Below are positions 7,670 to 18,351 of a stretch of 64,000 bases of DNA, piece by piece (the stretch's first letter is position 1; the number at the start of each line of letters is the position of its first letter). Under the pieces are notes generated by a model. It saw only the letters and a program-made list of their open reading frames with translations, had not been told where the DNA came from and did not search any database. Source of the stretch: Azomonas tarimensis (GTDB lineage: Bacteria; Pseudomonadota; Gammaproteobacteria; Pseudomonadales; Pseudomonadaceae); contig NZ_JBHRXZ010000016.1 of the NCBI RefSeq assembly GCF_042648805.1, forward strand, positions 124,001 through 188,000, given 5' to 3'. The translations under genes were made by a program, and so were the position numbers.

Positions 7670-10470
7670 AAGCCCTTACCTCCACGCTTCGCCTGCAGTT
7701 TCACCGTGATTTCACCCTCAACGACGCAGCGGCCCTGGTGCCCTACTTTGCCCGCCTTGGCATCAGCCATGTGTACGCCTCGCCACTGCTCACCGCTCGG
7801 CCTGGCTCCATGCACGGCTACGACGTCATCGACCCGACCCGCATCAACCCAGAACTGGGCGGCGAGACGGCGTTGAGAGCCTTCATAGACACTCTGCATG
7901 AGCACGGGATGGGGTTGATCCTCGACATTGTCTCAAACCACATGGCCGTGGGCGGGCGCGGTAACGCCTGGTGGCTCGACGTGCTCGAATGGGGCCAACG
8001 CAGCCCCTATGCAAAATTCTTCGACATCGAATGGCACTCGCCCGACCCGCTGCTTGAAGGCCTGTTGCTCGTGCCGGTCCTGGGGGTCGACTACGGTGAG
8101 GCGCTGCTCGACGGGCAGATCAAGATCAAGCTTGAGGTTGACCACGGCCAGCTGTACGCCGAGTACTACGAGCATTGCTTCCCGCTCACCCCGCCCAGTT
8201 ACGGCGAGCTCCTGCGCGGCGCCGACGAGCCTCGGCTGCGCACCCTCGCCCAGCATTTCGATGCGCTGCGCACCGAGCCTGCACCCTACACCACGGCGGT
8301 ACAGCTGCGCTCCGAACTGGCGACCCTGCTGAAAGACCCCGAGGTCTGCGCCGCGCTCGGAACATCCCTGCAGACCTACGACTCCACCACCGAGGAGGGT
8401 TTCCGCCGCCTGCACAACCTGCTGGAGCGCCAGCATTACCGTGTCGCGAGCTGGCGCACCGCTGCCGACGACATCAATTGGAGACGCTTCTTCGACATCA
8501 ACGAGCTTGGCGGTCTGCGCGTCGAGCGCCCGGCGGTGTTCGAAGAGACCCATGCCAAGGTCTTCGAACTGATCAGAGAAGGGCTGGTGGACGGCCTGCG
8601 TATCGACCACGTCGACGGCCTGGCCAATCCGCGCGGTTATTGCCGGCGCCTGCGCCGTCGAGTCGACCGGCTGGTAGCCTCGCGCAGTGGCGAAACGCAC
8701 CTGCCGATCTATGTCGAGAAGATCCTCGGCGCTGGCGAGCAGTTGCGGGGCGACTGGGGTGTGGATGGCACCACTGGCTACGAGTTCATGAACCAGGTTT
8801 CGCTGCTGCAGCACGATCCGGCAGGCGAATCGGTGCTTTCGCAACTCTGGAGCGAAACCACCGAGCGCACCACCGATTTTCTCGAGGAAGCACGCCAGGC
8901 TCGCCAATTGGTCCTCACGGGGCCGCTCGCCGGTGACTTCGAGACCGTGGCACAAGCCCTGCTCGTGGTCGCGCGCAGCGACCTCATGACCCGCGATATC
9001 ACCCTCGGGGCGATCCGCCGGGCCTTGCTTGAGCTGATCGTCCATTTTCCGGTGTATCGAACCTATGTCAGCGCCTGCGGGCGTTCGGCGGAAGACGAGC
9101 CCTTCTTTCAGCAGGCGCTCGAAGGCGCTCGCAACAGTCTCAATGAGGGTGAGTGGCCGCTGCTCGAACACCTCTCTCGCTGGCTCGGCGGCGAAAACCT
9201 GCACGACGTGCCCCGGGGCGCCGCGCGCAAGGCCCGCCGCTACGCCTGCACTCGTTTCCAGCAACTCACCTCGCCGGCCGCGGCCAAGGCGGTGGAAGAC
9301 ACCGCCTGCTACCGCTCCGCAGTCATGTTGTCACGCAACGATGTGGGTTTCGATCCACAGCTGTTCAGCGAGCCGCCCGCTAACTTTCACGCCGCTTGCC
9401 AGGCGCGGGCGCAGCGCTTTCCGCGCAACCTACTGACTACCGCGACCCATGACCATAAGCGTGGCGAAGACACCCGCGCGCGGATGGCGGTGATCAGCGA
9501 GCGCGCCGAGTGGTTCGCTGAAGCCGTGCGACGCTGGCGCGATGAGGCCGCGCCCCTGCGTCAGGAGCTGGCTGATGGCCCGGCGCCCAGTGCCGCCGAC
9601 GAGTTGATCCTGATCCAGACGCTGCTTGGCAGCTGGCCGCTCGACCTTGCGCCCGACGATAGCTCGGGAATGAAGGAGTACTGCGAGCGCATCCTCAAAT
9701 GGCAGGAAAAGGCGCTTCGCGAGGCCAAGCTCCGGACATCCTGGACCGATCCCAACGAAGCCTACGAGAGCGCCTGCCGCGCCTACACCGAGGCGCTGTT
9801 GATCACAGAGGAGGCGAAATCCCTGCGCCTGGAAATCGCCGCGGCAGCCGACCACATCGCTCCCGCCGGAGCACTCAACAGCCTGGTTCAGACGCTGCTA
9901 CGACTGACCACACCGGGGATTCCGGACCTGTATCAGGGCGCCGAATTCTGGGATTTCAGCCTGGTCGACCCGGACAACCGCCGCCCGGTGGATTTTGCCT
10001 CCCGCGACCACGCGCTGGATGAGGCGGACGATGTCACTGAGCTGATCGCCCGCTGGCACGATGGCCGGATCAAGCAGTGGATCATCTCCCGCACTCTCGC
10101 GTTTCGTCAGGCCTGCCCGGCACTGTTTACCGCCGGAAGTTATGTGCCTCTCGAAGTCGAAGGCGACCAGGCCGAGCGCGTACTGGCCTTCGCCCGCGAG
10201 CACGCCGGCGACTGGCTAGTAGTGGTTGTCGCCCGGCTTGGCGCGCCCTTGCTGGGCGACGCGACAACCCCGACCATCAACCCGGCGCGCTGGGGCAATA
10301 CCCGAATTCGCATGCCTCAAGCCCTCGACGGGCGCGCACTGACCCCATTGTTCGGCGGAATCGAATGCGTTTCCGAACAAGCCAGCCTGGGCATGGCGCT
10401 GGCATTGGAAAGCCTGCCTCTGGCCATTTTTCATACAACAGCCTATCAATCAGGAGATTCAAGACCATGA
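7666..10470 (+). CDS. treY: Maltooligosyl trehalose synthase TreY
   Basis: A GH13 enzyme of 934 residues that turns the reducing-end alpha-1,4 bond of a glucan into the alpha,alpha-1,1 bond of trehalose. The N-terminal LRLQFHRDFT and SHVYASPLLTARPGSMHGYD blocks are diagnostic for TreY. Catalytic positions by family pattern are Asp314 (LRIDHVDGL), Glu351 (YVEKILGAGE) and Asp596 (TATHDHKRGED). It is longer than archaeal TreY (about 720 residues), as I would expect for pseudomonads. ATGA overlaps join it to malQ upstream and to the DUF2934 gene downstream. Confidence 0.93.
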   Translation: MKALTSTLRLQFHRDFTLNDAAALVPYFARLGISHVYASPLLTARPGSMHGYDVIDPTRINPELGGETALRAFIDTLHEHGMGLILDIVSNHMAVGGRGNAWWLDVLEWGQRSPYAKFFDIEWHSPDPLLEGLLLVPVLGVDYGEALLDGQIKIKLEVDHGQLYAEYYEHCFPLTPPSYGELLRGADEPRLRTLAQHFDALRTEPAPYTTAVQLRSELATLLKDPEVCAALGTSLQTYDSTTEEGFRRLHNLLERQHYRVASWRTAADDINWRRFFDINELGGLRVERPAVFEETHAKVFELIREGLVDGLRIDHVDGLANPRGYCRRLRRRVDRLVASRSGETHLPIYVEKILGAGEQLRGDWGVDGTTGYEFMNQVSLLQHDPAGESVLSQLWSETTERTTDFLEEARQARQLVLTGPLAGDFETVAQALLVVARSDLMTRDITLGAIRRALLELIVHFPVYRTYVSACGRSAEDEPFFQQALEGARNSLNEGEWPLLEHLSRWLGGENLHDVPRGAARKARRYACTRFQQLTSPAAAKAVEDTACYRSAVMLSRNDVGFDPQLFSEPPANFHAACQARAQRFPRNLLTTATHDHKRGEDTRARMAVISERAEWFAEAVRRWRDEAAPLRQELADGPAPSAADELILIQTLLGSWPLDLAPDDSSGMKEYCERILKWQEKALREAKLRTSWTDPNEAYESACRAYTEALLITEEAKSLRLEIAAAADHIAPAGALNSLVQTLLRLTTPGIPDLYQGAEFWDFSLVDPDNRRPVDFASRDHALDEADDVTELIARWHDGRIKQWIISRTLAFRQACPALFTAGSYVPLEVEGDQAERVLAFAREHAGDWLVVVVARLGAPLLGDATTPTINPARWGNTRIRMPQALDGRALTPLFGGIECVSEQASLGMALALESLPLAIFHTTAYQSGDSRP

Positions 10471-10889
10471 GCGTAAATGAGCAACGCATCCGGGAACTGG
10501 CCTATCAGATCTGGGAGTCGGAAGGTTGCCCGCACGGTGAGGACGACCGCCATTGGGAAATGGCGTGCAGGCTGGCCGAGGCAGAACAGGGAACCGCAAC
10601 ACCCATTAGCGAACCAATCGAGAAGGCCGCCAGTCGAACCCGCAAGGTAATGCCCAAGCCCGGCGAGACGACTACCCTGGAAGACTCCCTGGGCACTCCC
10701 CTGGACAGCGGTACGAGTTCCGTCTTGGAAATGGCTGAAGCCCCTGTAGTGAAGCCGGCCAAGCCCCGTGCCAGCCGCACCCGTACCACCGCGGCAGCCC
10801 CGAAGGCACCAACCGATGCTGAAGCGGGAACCCCCGAAACCATCAAGAAAACCCGAGCCCCGCGCGCCAGCAAGAAAAAGGAGATATGA
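10467..10889 (+). CDS. DUF2934 protein with a basic, low-complexity tail
   Basis: A 140-residue protein of unknown function. Residues 1-34 form the DUF2934 motif (RIRELAYQIWESEGCPHGED, then a DRHWEMACRLAEAE helix). The remaining hundred residues are low in complexity, rich in Ala, Pro, Thr, Arg and Lys, and end RAPRASKKKEI, much like a histone H1-type tail. The start overlaps the treY stop (ATGA), so it is a true operon member; P. aeruginosa has a matching small gene at the same place between treY and glgX. It could bind nucleic acid, glucan or a partner enzyme; the sequence does not decide. Confidence 0.85.
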   Translation: MSVNEQRIRELAYQIWESEGCPHGEDDRHWEMACRLAEAEQGTATPISEPIEKAASRTRKVMPKPGETTTLEDSLGTPLDSGTSSVLEMAEAPVVKPAKPRASRTRTTAAAPKAPTDAEAGTPETIKKTRAPRASKKKEI

Positions 10890-10940
10890 CACAGGGATGC
10901 GTCGCGAACCGCGCTGCATTTTTCAATCGACGGAGATTTC

Positions 10941-13088
<2,148 letters not shown>

Positions 13089-13092
13089 CTCG

Positions 13093-13950
13093 ATGCGACA
13101 TGTCTGGATGATCGCCGGGTTGGCGCTGGCCGTCGGCATGACCGACGTTGCCCAGCGCGCCCAGGCGTCTTCCGCCCAAAAGGATCGCGGGCGGACGGTA
13201 ACCCAGGCCAAGGATGGTGTCAGGCTGGAAATTCGACACAGTGGCGATGCCCAGACCATGGATGTGTACAACGACCTCGACATGCCGGTCAGCGTGGTGA
13301 TCAGCGTCACCAACGCGGTGAATATGACCGGCGTACGCAGCGGGCCGATTCATCGCAGCATCCCGCCGCGCAGCAAGGTGCGCATGGCGACCCTGCGCAA
13401 GCGCGACACGAACTTTCCCATGATCTATCGCCACAGCTTCAACTACGCGATCGATTACTCCCCCAATCCCGGTGAAGCCGGTCCCGTGGTTGGCCCTGCC
13501 TATGAATTGCCCTGGCAGGGCGGCCCCTTCCGCATTTCCCAGGGCGCCGGGGGCGACTTCAGCCACAACAGCCCCAAGGGACGCTTCGCCGTCGACGTGG
13601 CGATGCCGGTAGGGACGCCTATCATCGCCGCCCGCGGGGGAAAGGTACTGGCGGTCAATAACAACCAGGCCGGCCGGTTGCCCAACGCCGGCGGCAACTT
13701 CGTACGGATCCTCCATGAAGACGGCACCCACGGCGCATACCTGCACCTGCAACGCGGCTCTGTAGCGGTCAAGCCGGGCGACCGGGTCGAAGCCGGCGAA
13801 CTACTGGGCAAATCGGGCAACACCGGTCGCAGCACCGGGCCACATCTGCATTTCGTGGTGCAGAAGGAAATCGAAGGCAGCCTGGTGTCCATTCCCTTCC
13901 GCTTCCGCCATGCCGTCGGCGGACTGCCCAATTTCGCCCGGATGCCCTGA
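13093..13950 (+). CDS. Secreted M23-family metallopeptidase (LytM domain)
   Basis: A 285-residue protein with an N-terminal signal peptide ending near AQRAQA, then a beta-rich domain and a LytM/M23 domain. The metal-site features are SHN followed by GRFAVDVAMPVGTP, and the C-terminal GPHLHF motif. Such enzymes cut peptidoglycan cross-links, or regulate amidases if degenerate. The His, Asp and HxH ligands appear to be present, so activity is plausible. It starts 4 bp after glgX and looks like the last gene of the glucan operon, which is odd for a cell-wall enzyme. Confidence 0.85.
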   Translation: MRHVWMIAGLALAVGMTDVAQRAQASSAQKDRGRTVTQAKDGVRLEIRHSGDAQTMDVYNDLDMPVSVVISVTNAVNMTGVRSGPIHRSIPPRSKVRMATLRKRDTNFPMIYRHSFNYAIDYSPNPGEAGPVVGPAYELPWQGGPFRISQGAGGDFSHNSPKGRFAVDVAMPVGTPIIAARGGKVLAVNNNQAGRLPNAGGNFVRILHEDGTHGAYLHLQRGSVAVKPGDRVEAGELLGKSGNTGRSTGPHLHFVVQKEIEGSLVSIPFRFRHAVGGLPNFARMP

Positions 13951-14301
13951 GCGACGGGCGCGAAGTCACCGAGTCCGTGTTTCTGCAATCCCTGACGCCG
14001 ACGCGACAGGGATGACTTGCCCTGCCCTTTTGCACCGCGCTCAGGTTGTTGGTGATCGCCGCTCGCCGGAGTGGCTGAACCGCATCGGCGTCCACCAGTC
14101 GGATAAGTAACGGCGGCATCGCCAAGAAGTCGAACAGGGGCGTCGTGCCTGCGCACCCAGGGCCTGGCCCGAAACGCCGCCTTCGCAATCGGAGAGTCCA
14201 TGTACCCAGTCGTATCGAAGGAGATCTGCGAGAAGGCGCGAACGGCCTGTGCCAATGGCGGGCGGGCGCAAGCGCTGTCCCGCGGCGACTGAGCCGGCAC
14301 G
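13951..14301. other. 351-bp intergenic stretch, no recognised gene
   Basis: I see no convincing protein on either strand. It contains a 7-bp inverted repeat (ATCCCTG at 13988-13994 with CAGGGAT at 14007-14013), which could mark the end of the glucan operon but lacks a T tract. A 30-codon open frame at 14200-14292 ends just before the DUF72 gene but has no recognisable similarity. The promoter of the DUF72 operon is expected here. Confidence 0.5.
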
Positions 14302-15216
14302 ATGGGGGCGATCCGTATCGGTATCTCCGGCTGGCGCTATGCGCCCTGGCGAGGCGACTTCTATCCAGAAGGTCTGGTGCAGAAGCATGAGCTACACTTC
14401 GCGTCGCGGGCTGTGAACAGTATCGAAATCAACGGCTCGTTCTACTCTCTGCAAAGACCGCAAAGCTATGCCAGCTGGCGCGCGCAGACCCCGGACGGCT
14501 TTGTCTTCAGCGTCAAGGCTCCGCGCTTCATCACCCACATCAAGCGTCTCAGGGACATCCAGGCCCCCCTGGCGAATTTCCTTGCTTCGGGCCTGTTCTG
14601 CCTCGAGGAAAAACTCGGCCCGTTGCTCTGGCAATTCCCGCCGACCTTCGCGTTCGACCCGGCTCTGTTCGACGACTTCCTCGCCCAGCTGCCAATGGAT
14701 ACCGAGGCAGCCCTGGCTCTTGCCAGGGGCTGCGAGCCGCGCATGGAAGGCCGCAGCCATCTGCACATCGACCGCAAACGCCCGCTTCGCCATGCGGTCG
14801 AAATCCGTAACCAGAGCTTTGTCGACCCGCTGTTCATCGAAGCGCTACGCCGCCATGGCGTCGCCCTCGTGATCGCCGACACTGCTGGGAAATGGCCGTT
14901 CTTCGAAGATCTGACGGCTGACTTTCTCTACCTGCGGCTGCACGGCGCGGAGAAGCTGTACGAAAGCGGCTATACCAACGAGGCGCTTGACCGCTGGGCC
15001 GAGCGCATCCGCCTGTGGGGCCAAGGCTCTCAGCCCGGCGACGCCCGGCTGATCGACCCCAGCCCACCGAGGAGGACCAAGCGAGACGTGTACTGCTATT
15101 TCGACAATGACGTAAAGGTCCGAGCCCCTTATGACGCCCGTGCGCTACTGCGGCGGCTCGATCTTGAAGAAGGCTTGCAAACCACCCCAGGTCGTATGGA
15201 GGGAGCTCGCTCGTGA
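14302..15216 (+). CDS. DUF72 (YecE-like) protein
   Basis: A 304-residue member of the DUF72 family, which folds as a TIM barrel of unknown function. The N-terminal motif IRIGISGWRYAPWRGDFYPE is characteristic, as are the blocks VNSIEINGSFY, FVFSVKAPRFITH and LWQFPP and the C-terminal VYCYFDNDVKVRAPYDA. Its last four bases overlap the GTG start of the next gene, so it is the first gene of a four-gene overlapping set. No signal peptide is present, so it should be cytosolic. Confidence 0.88.
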   Translation: MGAIRIGISGWRYAPWRGDFYPEGLVQKHELHFASRAVNSIEINGSFYSLQRPQSYASWRAQTPDGFVFSVKAPRFITHIKRLRDIQAPLANFLASGLFCLEEKLGPLLWQFPPTFAFDPALFDDFLAQLPMDTEAALALARGCEPRMEGRSHLHIDRKRPLRHAVEIRNQSFVDPLFIEALRRHGVALVIADTAGKWPFFEDLTADFLYLRLHGAEKLYESGYTNEALDRWAERIRLWGQGSQPGDARLIDPSPPRRTKRDVYCYFDNDVKVRAPYDARALLRRLDLEEGLQTTPGRMEGARS

Positions 15217-16016
15217 CTTTGATGAGAGACAGACCACTGGACAGTTCGCAGCTGGACGCTCACATGGCCACCCCACTGGATACTGTCCGCGTGTTGACAG
15301 TCAACACCCACAAGGGCTTCACCGCGCTCAACCGCCGGTTCATCCTGCCTGAGCTGCGTGAGGCGGTGCGCTCGGTCGGTGCCGATGTGGTATTCCTGCA
15401 GGAAGTGCTCGGCACCCATGAGAAGCATGCCCTGCGCTTTGCCGACTGGCCGAACGTTTCCCAGTACGAATTTCTGGCCGACAGCATCTGGACCGATTTC
15501 GCCTACGGACGCAACGCCGTGTACCCCGACGGCGACCACGGCAACGCCCTGCTGTCGAAATTTCCGATTTCGCAGTACGAGAACCTCGACGTGTCCATCT
15601 CCGGCCCGGAACGCCGGGGGTTGCTGCACAGCGTCCTGCAGGTTCCAGGGCACGACAACCTGCACGCCATCTGCGTGCACCTCGGGCTTCGGGAAAATCA
15701 CCGCCAGCAACAGCTTCGGCTGCTGTGCGACCTCATCGATTCGCTACCGCCGGACGCGCCGGTCATCGTGGCCGGGGATTTCAATGACTGGCGACTCAAG
15801 GCCCGGAATGTGCTGGAAAGCTGCGCCGGTCTTTACGAGGTATTCGACCGTACCCATGGCGAACTGGCCAAGACCTTCCCGGCACGCTGGCCGCTGCTAC
15901 GCCTCGATCGCATCTATGTACGGAACGTGGAAGCGCGAAACCCAGTCATTCTTGGTAACAAACCCTGGTCGCATCTGTCGGATCATTTGCCCTTGGCAGT
16001 GGAGTTGAAGCTATGA
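15213..16016 (+). CDS. Endonuclease/exonuclease/phosphatase-fold protein (YbhP-like)
   Basis: Shows the metal-dependent phosphoesterase fold of the DNase I/inositol phosphatase superfamily in 267 residues. Visible motifs are LTVNTHKGF, VFLQEVLG with the metal-binding Glu, DHGNALLSKFPI, VIVAGDFNDW and the terminal SDHLPLAVEL. The GTG at 15213 overlaps the upstream stop; ATG 15222 or 15264 are alternatives. The order EEP protein, ClsB, YbhN matches E. coli ybhP-ybhO-ybhN. That points to a phospholipid or phosphodiester substrate, although the substrate is unknown. Confidence 0.87.
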   Translation: MTLMRDRPLDSSQLDAHMATPLDTVRVLTVNTHKGFTALNRRFILPELREAVRSVGADVVFLQEVLGTHEKHALRFADWPNVSQYEFLADSIWTDFAYGRNAVYPDGDHGNALLSKFPISQYENLDVSISGPERRGLLHSVLQVPGHDNLHAICVHLGLRENHRQQQLRLLCDLIDSLPPDAPVIVAGDFNDWRLKARNVLESCAGLYEVFDRTHGELAKTFPARWPLLRLDRIYVRNVEARNPVILGNKPWSHLSDHLPLAVELKL

Positions 16017-17269
16017 ATCGCACCTGGCGTGACGGTAATCGTCTCCAGTTGCTCGAGAATGGCGAGGAATTCTTTCCCGCCGTGAACGAGGCCATTGCCC
16101 AAGCCAGGACCGAGGTGCTGCTGGAGACCTTCATCCTGTTCGAAGACCAGGTGGGCAACGCGGTCCAGCAGTCGCTGATCGCCGCCGCCAAGCGTGGTGT
16201 GCGCGTCGACATCACGGTAGACGGGTATGGCTCGGCGGACCTGACGCCGGAATTCACCCGCGCCATGACCGAAGTGGGTATACGAATCCACATCTTCGAT
16301 CCGCGCAAGCGCCTGCTGGGCAAGCGAATCAACCTGTTTCGTCGGTTGCACCGCAAGATCGTGGTTATCGATGGCGAGGTTGCCTTTCTCGGAGGCATCA
16401 ACCATTCCGCCGACCATCTGGGTGACTTCGGCCCGGAAGCCAAGCAGGATTACGCGATCCGCATCGAGGGGCCGGTGGTCCACGATATCCACCGTTTCGC
16501 CCTCAAGACCATCGCCCCGCCCGAGCCCGGCCGCCGATGGTGGCAGCGGCGGATTCGCGGCACCGTCAACGGTCAGGCCGGCCCGGCCAAGGGCGAAGCG
16601 CGAGCCATGTTCGTGACCCGCGACAACGATGACCATCACACCGACATCGAGCAGCAGTACCTCGAGGCGATTCGCAGCGCACGGTCGCGCCTGGTGATCG
16701 CCAACGCCTATTTCTTCCCCGGTTATCGGGTGCTGCGAGAGATCCGCAATGCTGCCCGGCGCGGCGTCCGGGTGCGGCTGATCCTGCAGGGCCAGCCGGA
16801 CATGCCCATCGCCAAATTCGGCGCGCGCATGCTCTACAACTACCTGTTGAGAGACGGCGTCGAAATCCACGAGTACTGCCGCCGCCCGCTGCACGCCAAG
16901 GTGGCATTGGCCGATTACGAGTGGTGCACCGTGGGTTCCAGTAATCTCGACCCGCTGAGCCTGTCGCTGAACCTGGAATCCAACCTGATCATCCTCGACC
17001 GCAATTTCAACGAAACGCTGCATGAGAATCTCGAAGCGCTGCTGCAGCGTGACTGCCGCTCGATCACCATCGAGCGCATCATTCGCGGGTTCTGGTGGCG
17101 AGCGCCCCTGGCATTCATCATCTTCCACTTCCTGCGCCACTTCCCGCGGCTGGCGGGGATGATCCCGTCCCGTCCGCCCCGAGTCACCCACCTCTCCTCC
17201 GACAAGGCCAGCGAGCTGGAGAATCAAGTGCCTGGCATCCAGAGAGAGCCCCATGACGCAGTCCGATAA
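16013..17269 (+). CDS. clsB: Cardiolipin synthase ClsB-type phospholipase D
   Basis: A phospholipase-D superfamily enzyme of 418 residues, close to the 413 of E. coli ClsB. It has two HKD motifs: LHRKIVVIDGEVAFLGG in the first half and LHAKVALADYEWCTVGSSN in the second. ClsB joins phosphatidyl groups to make cardiolipin or phosphatidylglycerol at the inner membrane. A hydrophobic segment near the C terminus (APLAFIIFHFL) may anchor it. The start overlaps the upstream stop by 4 bp and its end overlaps the YbhN-like gene by 17 bp, so the three are probably translated together. Confidence 0.9.
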   Translation: MNRTWRDGNRLQLLENGEEFFPAVNEAIAQARTEVLLETFILFEDQVGNAVQQSLIAAAKRGVRVDITVDGYGSADLTPEFTRAMTEVGIRIHIFDPRKRLLGKRINLFRRLHRKIVVIDGEVAFLGGINHSADHLGDFGPEAKQDYAIRIEGPVVHDIHRFALKTIAPPEPGRRWWQRRIRGTVNGQAGPAKGEARAMFVTRDNDDHHTDIEQQYLEAIRSARSRLVIANAYFFPGYRVLREIRNAARRGVRVRLILQGQPDMPIAKFGARMLYNYLLRDGVEIHEYCRRPLHAKVALADYEWCTVGSSNLDPLSLSLNLESNLIILDRNFNETLHENLEALLQRDCRSITIERIIRGFWWRAPLAFIIFHFLRHFPRLAGMIPSRPPRVTHLSSDKASELENQVPGIQREPHDAVR

Positions 17270-18275
17270 ACTCGGCCGGATCCGTAGCGCCTGGCCCAAG
17301 ATCAAGAAAATCCTGTCGTACATCTTCATCTTCGCCGTGGTCGGCTTGCTGGTCGGCCTGGCGACTACGCTCGACTGGCGTGAGGTGGGCAGTGCCCTGC
17401 GCAATTACGAGGCGAGCACGCTGCTGCTGGCCGGCGGGGTCACTGCGGCGAGTTACCTCCTGTATGCCTTCTTCGACGTGCTGGGCAAGCACTACGTGCG
17501 TCATGACTTGCCGGTGCGCCAGGTACTGCCGGTCACCTTCGTCTGCTACGCCTTCACCATGAACCTCAGCGCCTGGATTGGTGGCATCGCCTTGCGCTAT
17601 CGCCTCTATGGCCGCCTTGGGTTGCGTCCCGCCCAGATTACCCGAGTGTTCACGCTCAGCATCCTGACCAACTGGCTGGGCTACACCTTTCTGGCCGGCC
17701 TCGCCTTCTCTCTGGGCTGGGTTCGCCCGCCGGCAGAATGGGACCTGGGCGCCACCGCCCTACGTCTGCTGGGCTTGGGTTTGATTGTGGTCACCCTGAT
17801 CTACCTGGGCGCCTGCGCTTTCTCCAAGCGTCGCGCCTGGAAAGTCCGAGGACATGAAATCCATCTGCCCTCGATCAAGCTGGCGTTGATGCAGATCATC
17901 ATGGGGGCGGCCAACTGGTCATTGATGGCACTCATCGTCTACCTGATGCTGCTGCAGCGGGTCGATTATCTGCAGGTTCTGGGCATCCTGATGATCAGCA
18001 GCATCGCAGGCGTGGTCGCTCACATTCCTGCCGGACTCGGGGTGATCGAAGCGGTGTTCGTAGCCTTGCTAGCCGGACAGATGAACAACAGCAGCATTGT
18101 CGCCGGCCTCATCGGTTATCGGGTGATCTACTATCTGGTACCTCTCGCCTTCGCCGCGCTCACCTACTTCACGCTGGAAGCCCGGGCGAAAAAGCTGCGC
18201 CAGGGCAACGGCGCGACCGATGCGCAGGGGTCAGGAGCAGCAGACACGCCAGCGCAGGCCAAGCATCCGGGATGA
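17253..18275 (+). CDS. YbhN-like integral membrane protein (LPG-synthase TM / UPF0104 family)
   Basis: A polytopic inner-membrane protein of 340 residues with about seven or eight hydrophobic helices. It belongs to the family named for the membrane domain of lysylphosphatidylglycerol synthase but lacks the aminoacyl-transferase domain. Typical blocks are FTMNLSAWIGGIALRYRLYGRLG, FTLSILTNWLGYTFLAGL and GVVAHIPAGLGVIEAVFVALL. Relatives are discussed as lipid-moving or lipid-modifying proteins. Linkage to ClsB suggests a role with anionic phospholipids. It is convergent with nahK. Confidence 0.85.
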   Translation: MTQSDKLGRIRSAWPKIKKILSYIFIFAVVGLLVGLATTLDWREVGSALRNYEASTLLLAGGVTAASYLLYAFFDVLGKHYVRHDLPVRQVLPVTFVCYAFTMNLSAWIGGIALRYRLYGRLGLRPAQITRVFTLSILTNWLGYTFLAGLAFSLGWVRPPAEWDLGATALRLLGLGLIVVTLIYLGACAFSKRRAWKVRGHEIHLPSIKLALMQIIMGAANWSLMALIVYLMLLQRVDYLQVLGILMISSIAGVVAHIPAGLGVIEAVFVALLAGQMNNSSIVAGLIGYRVIYYLVPLAFAALTYFTLEARAKKLRQGNGATDAQGSGAADTPAQAKHPG

Positions 18276-18351
18276 AGACCTCGATGAAAGCTAAAGTAGT
18301 TTCTAGTTAAAGCTGCAATACTTTTTTAAATCATGTAGTTACGGAAATATC

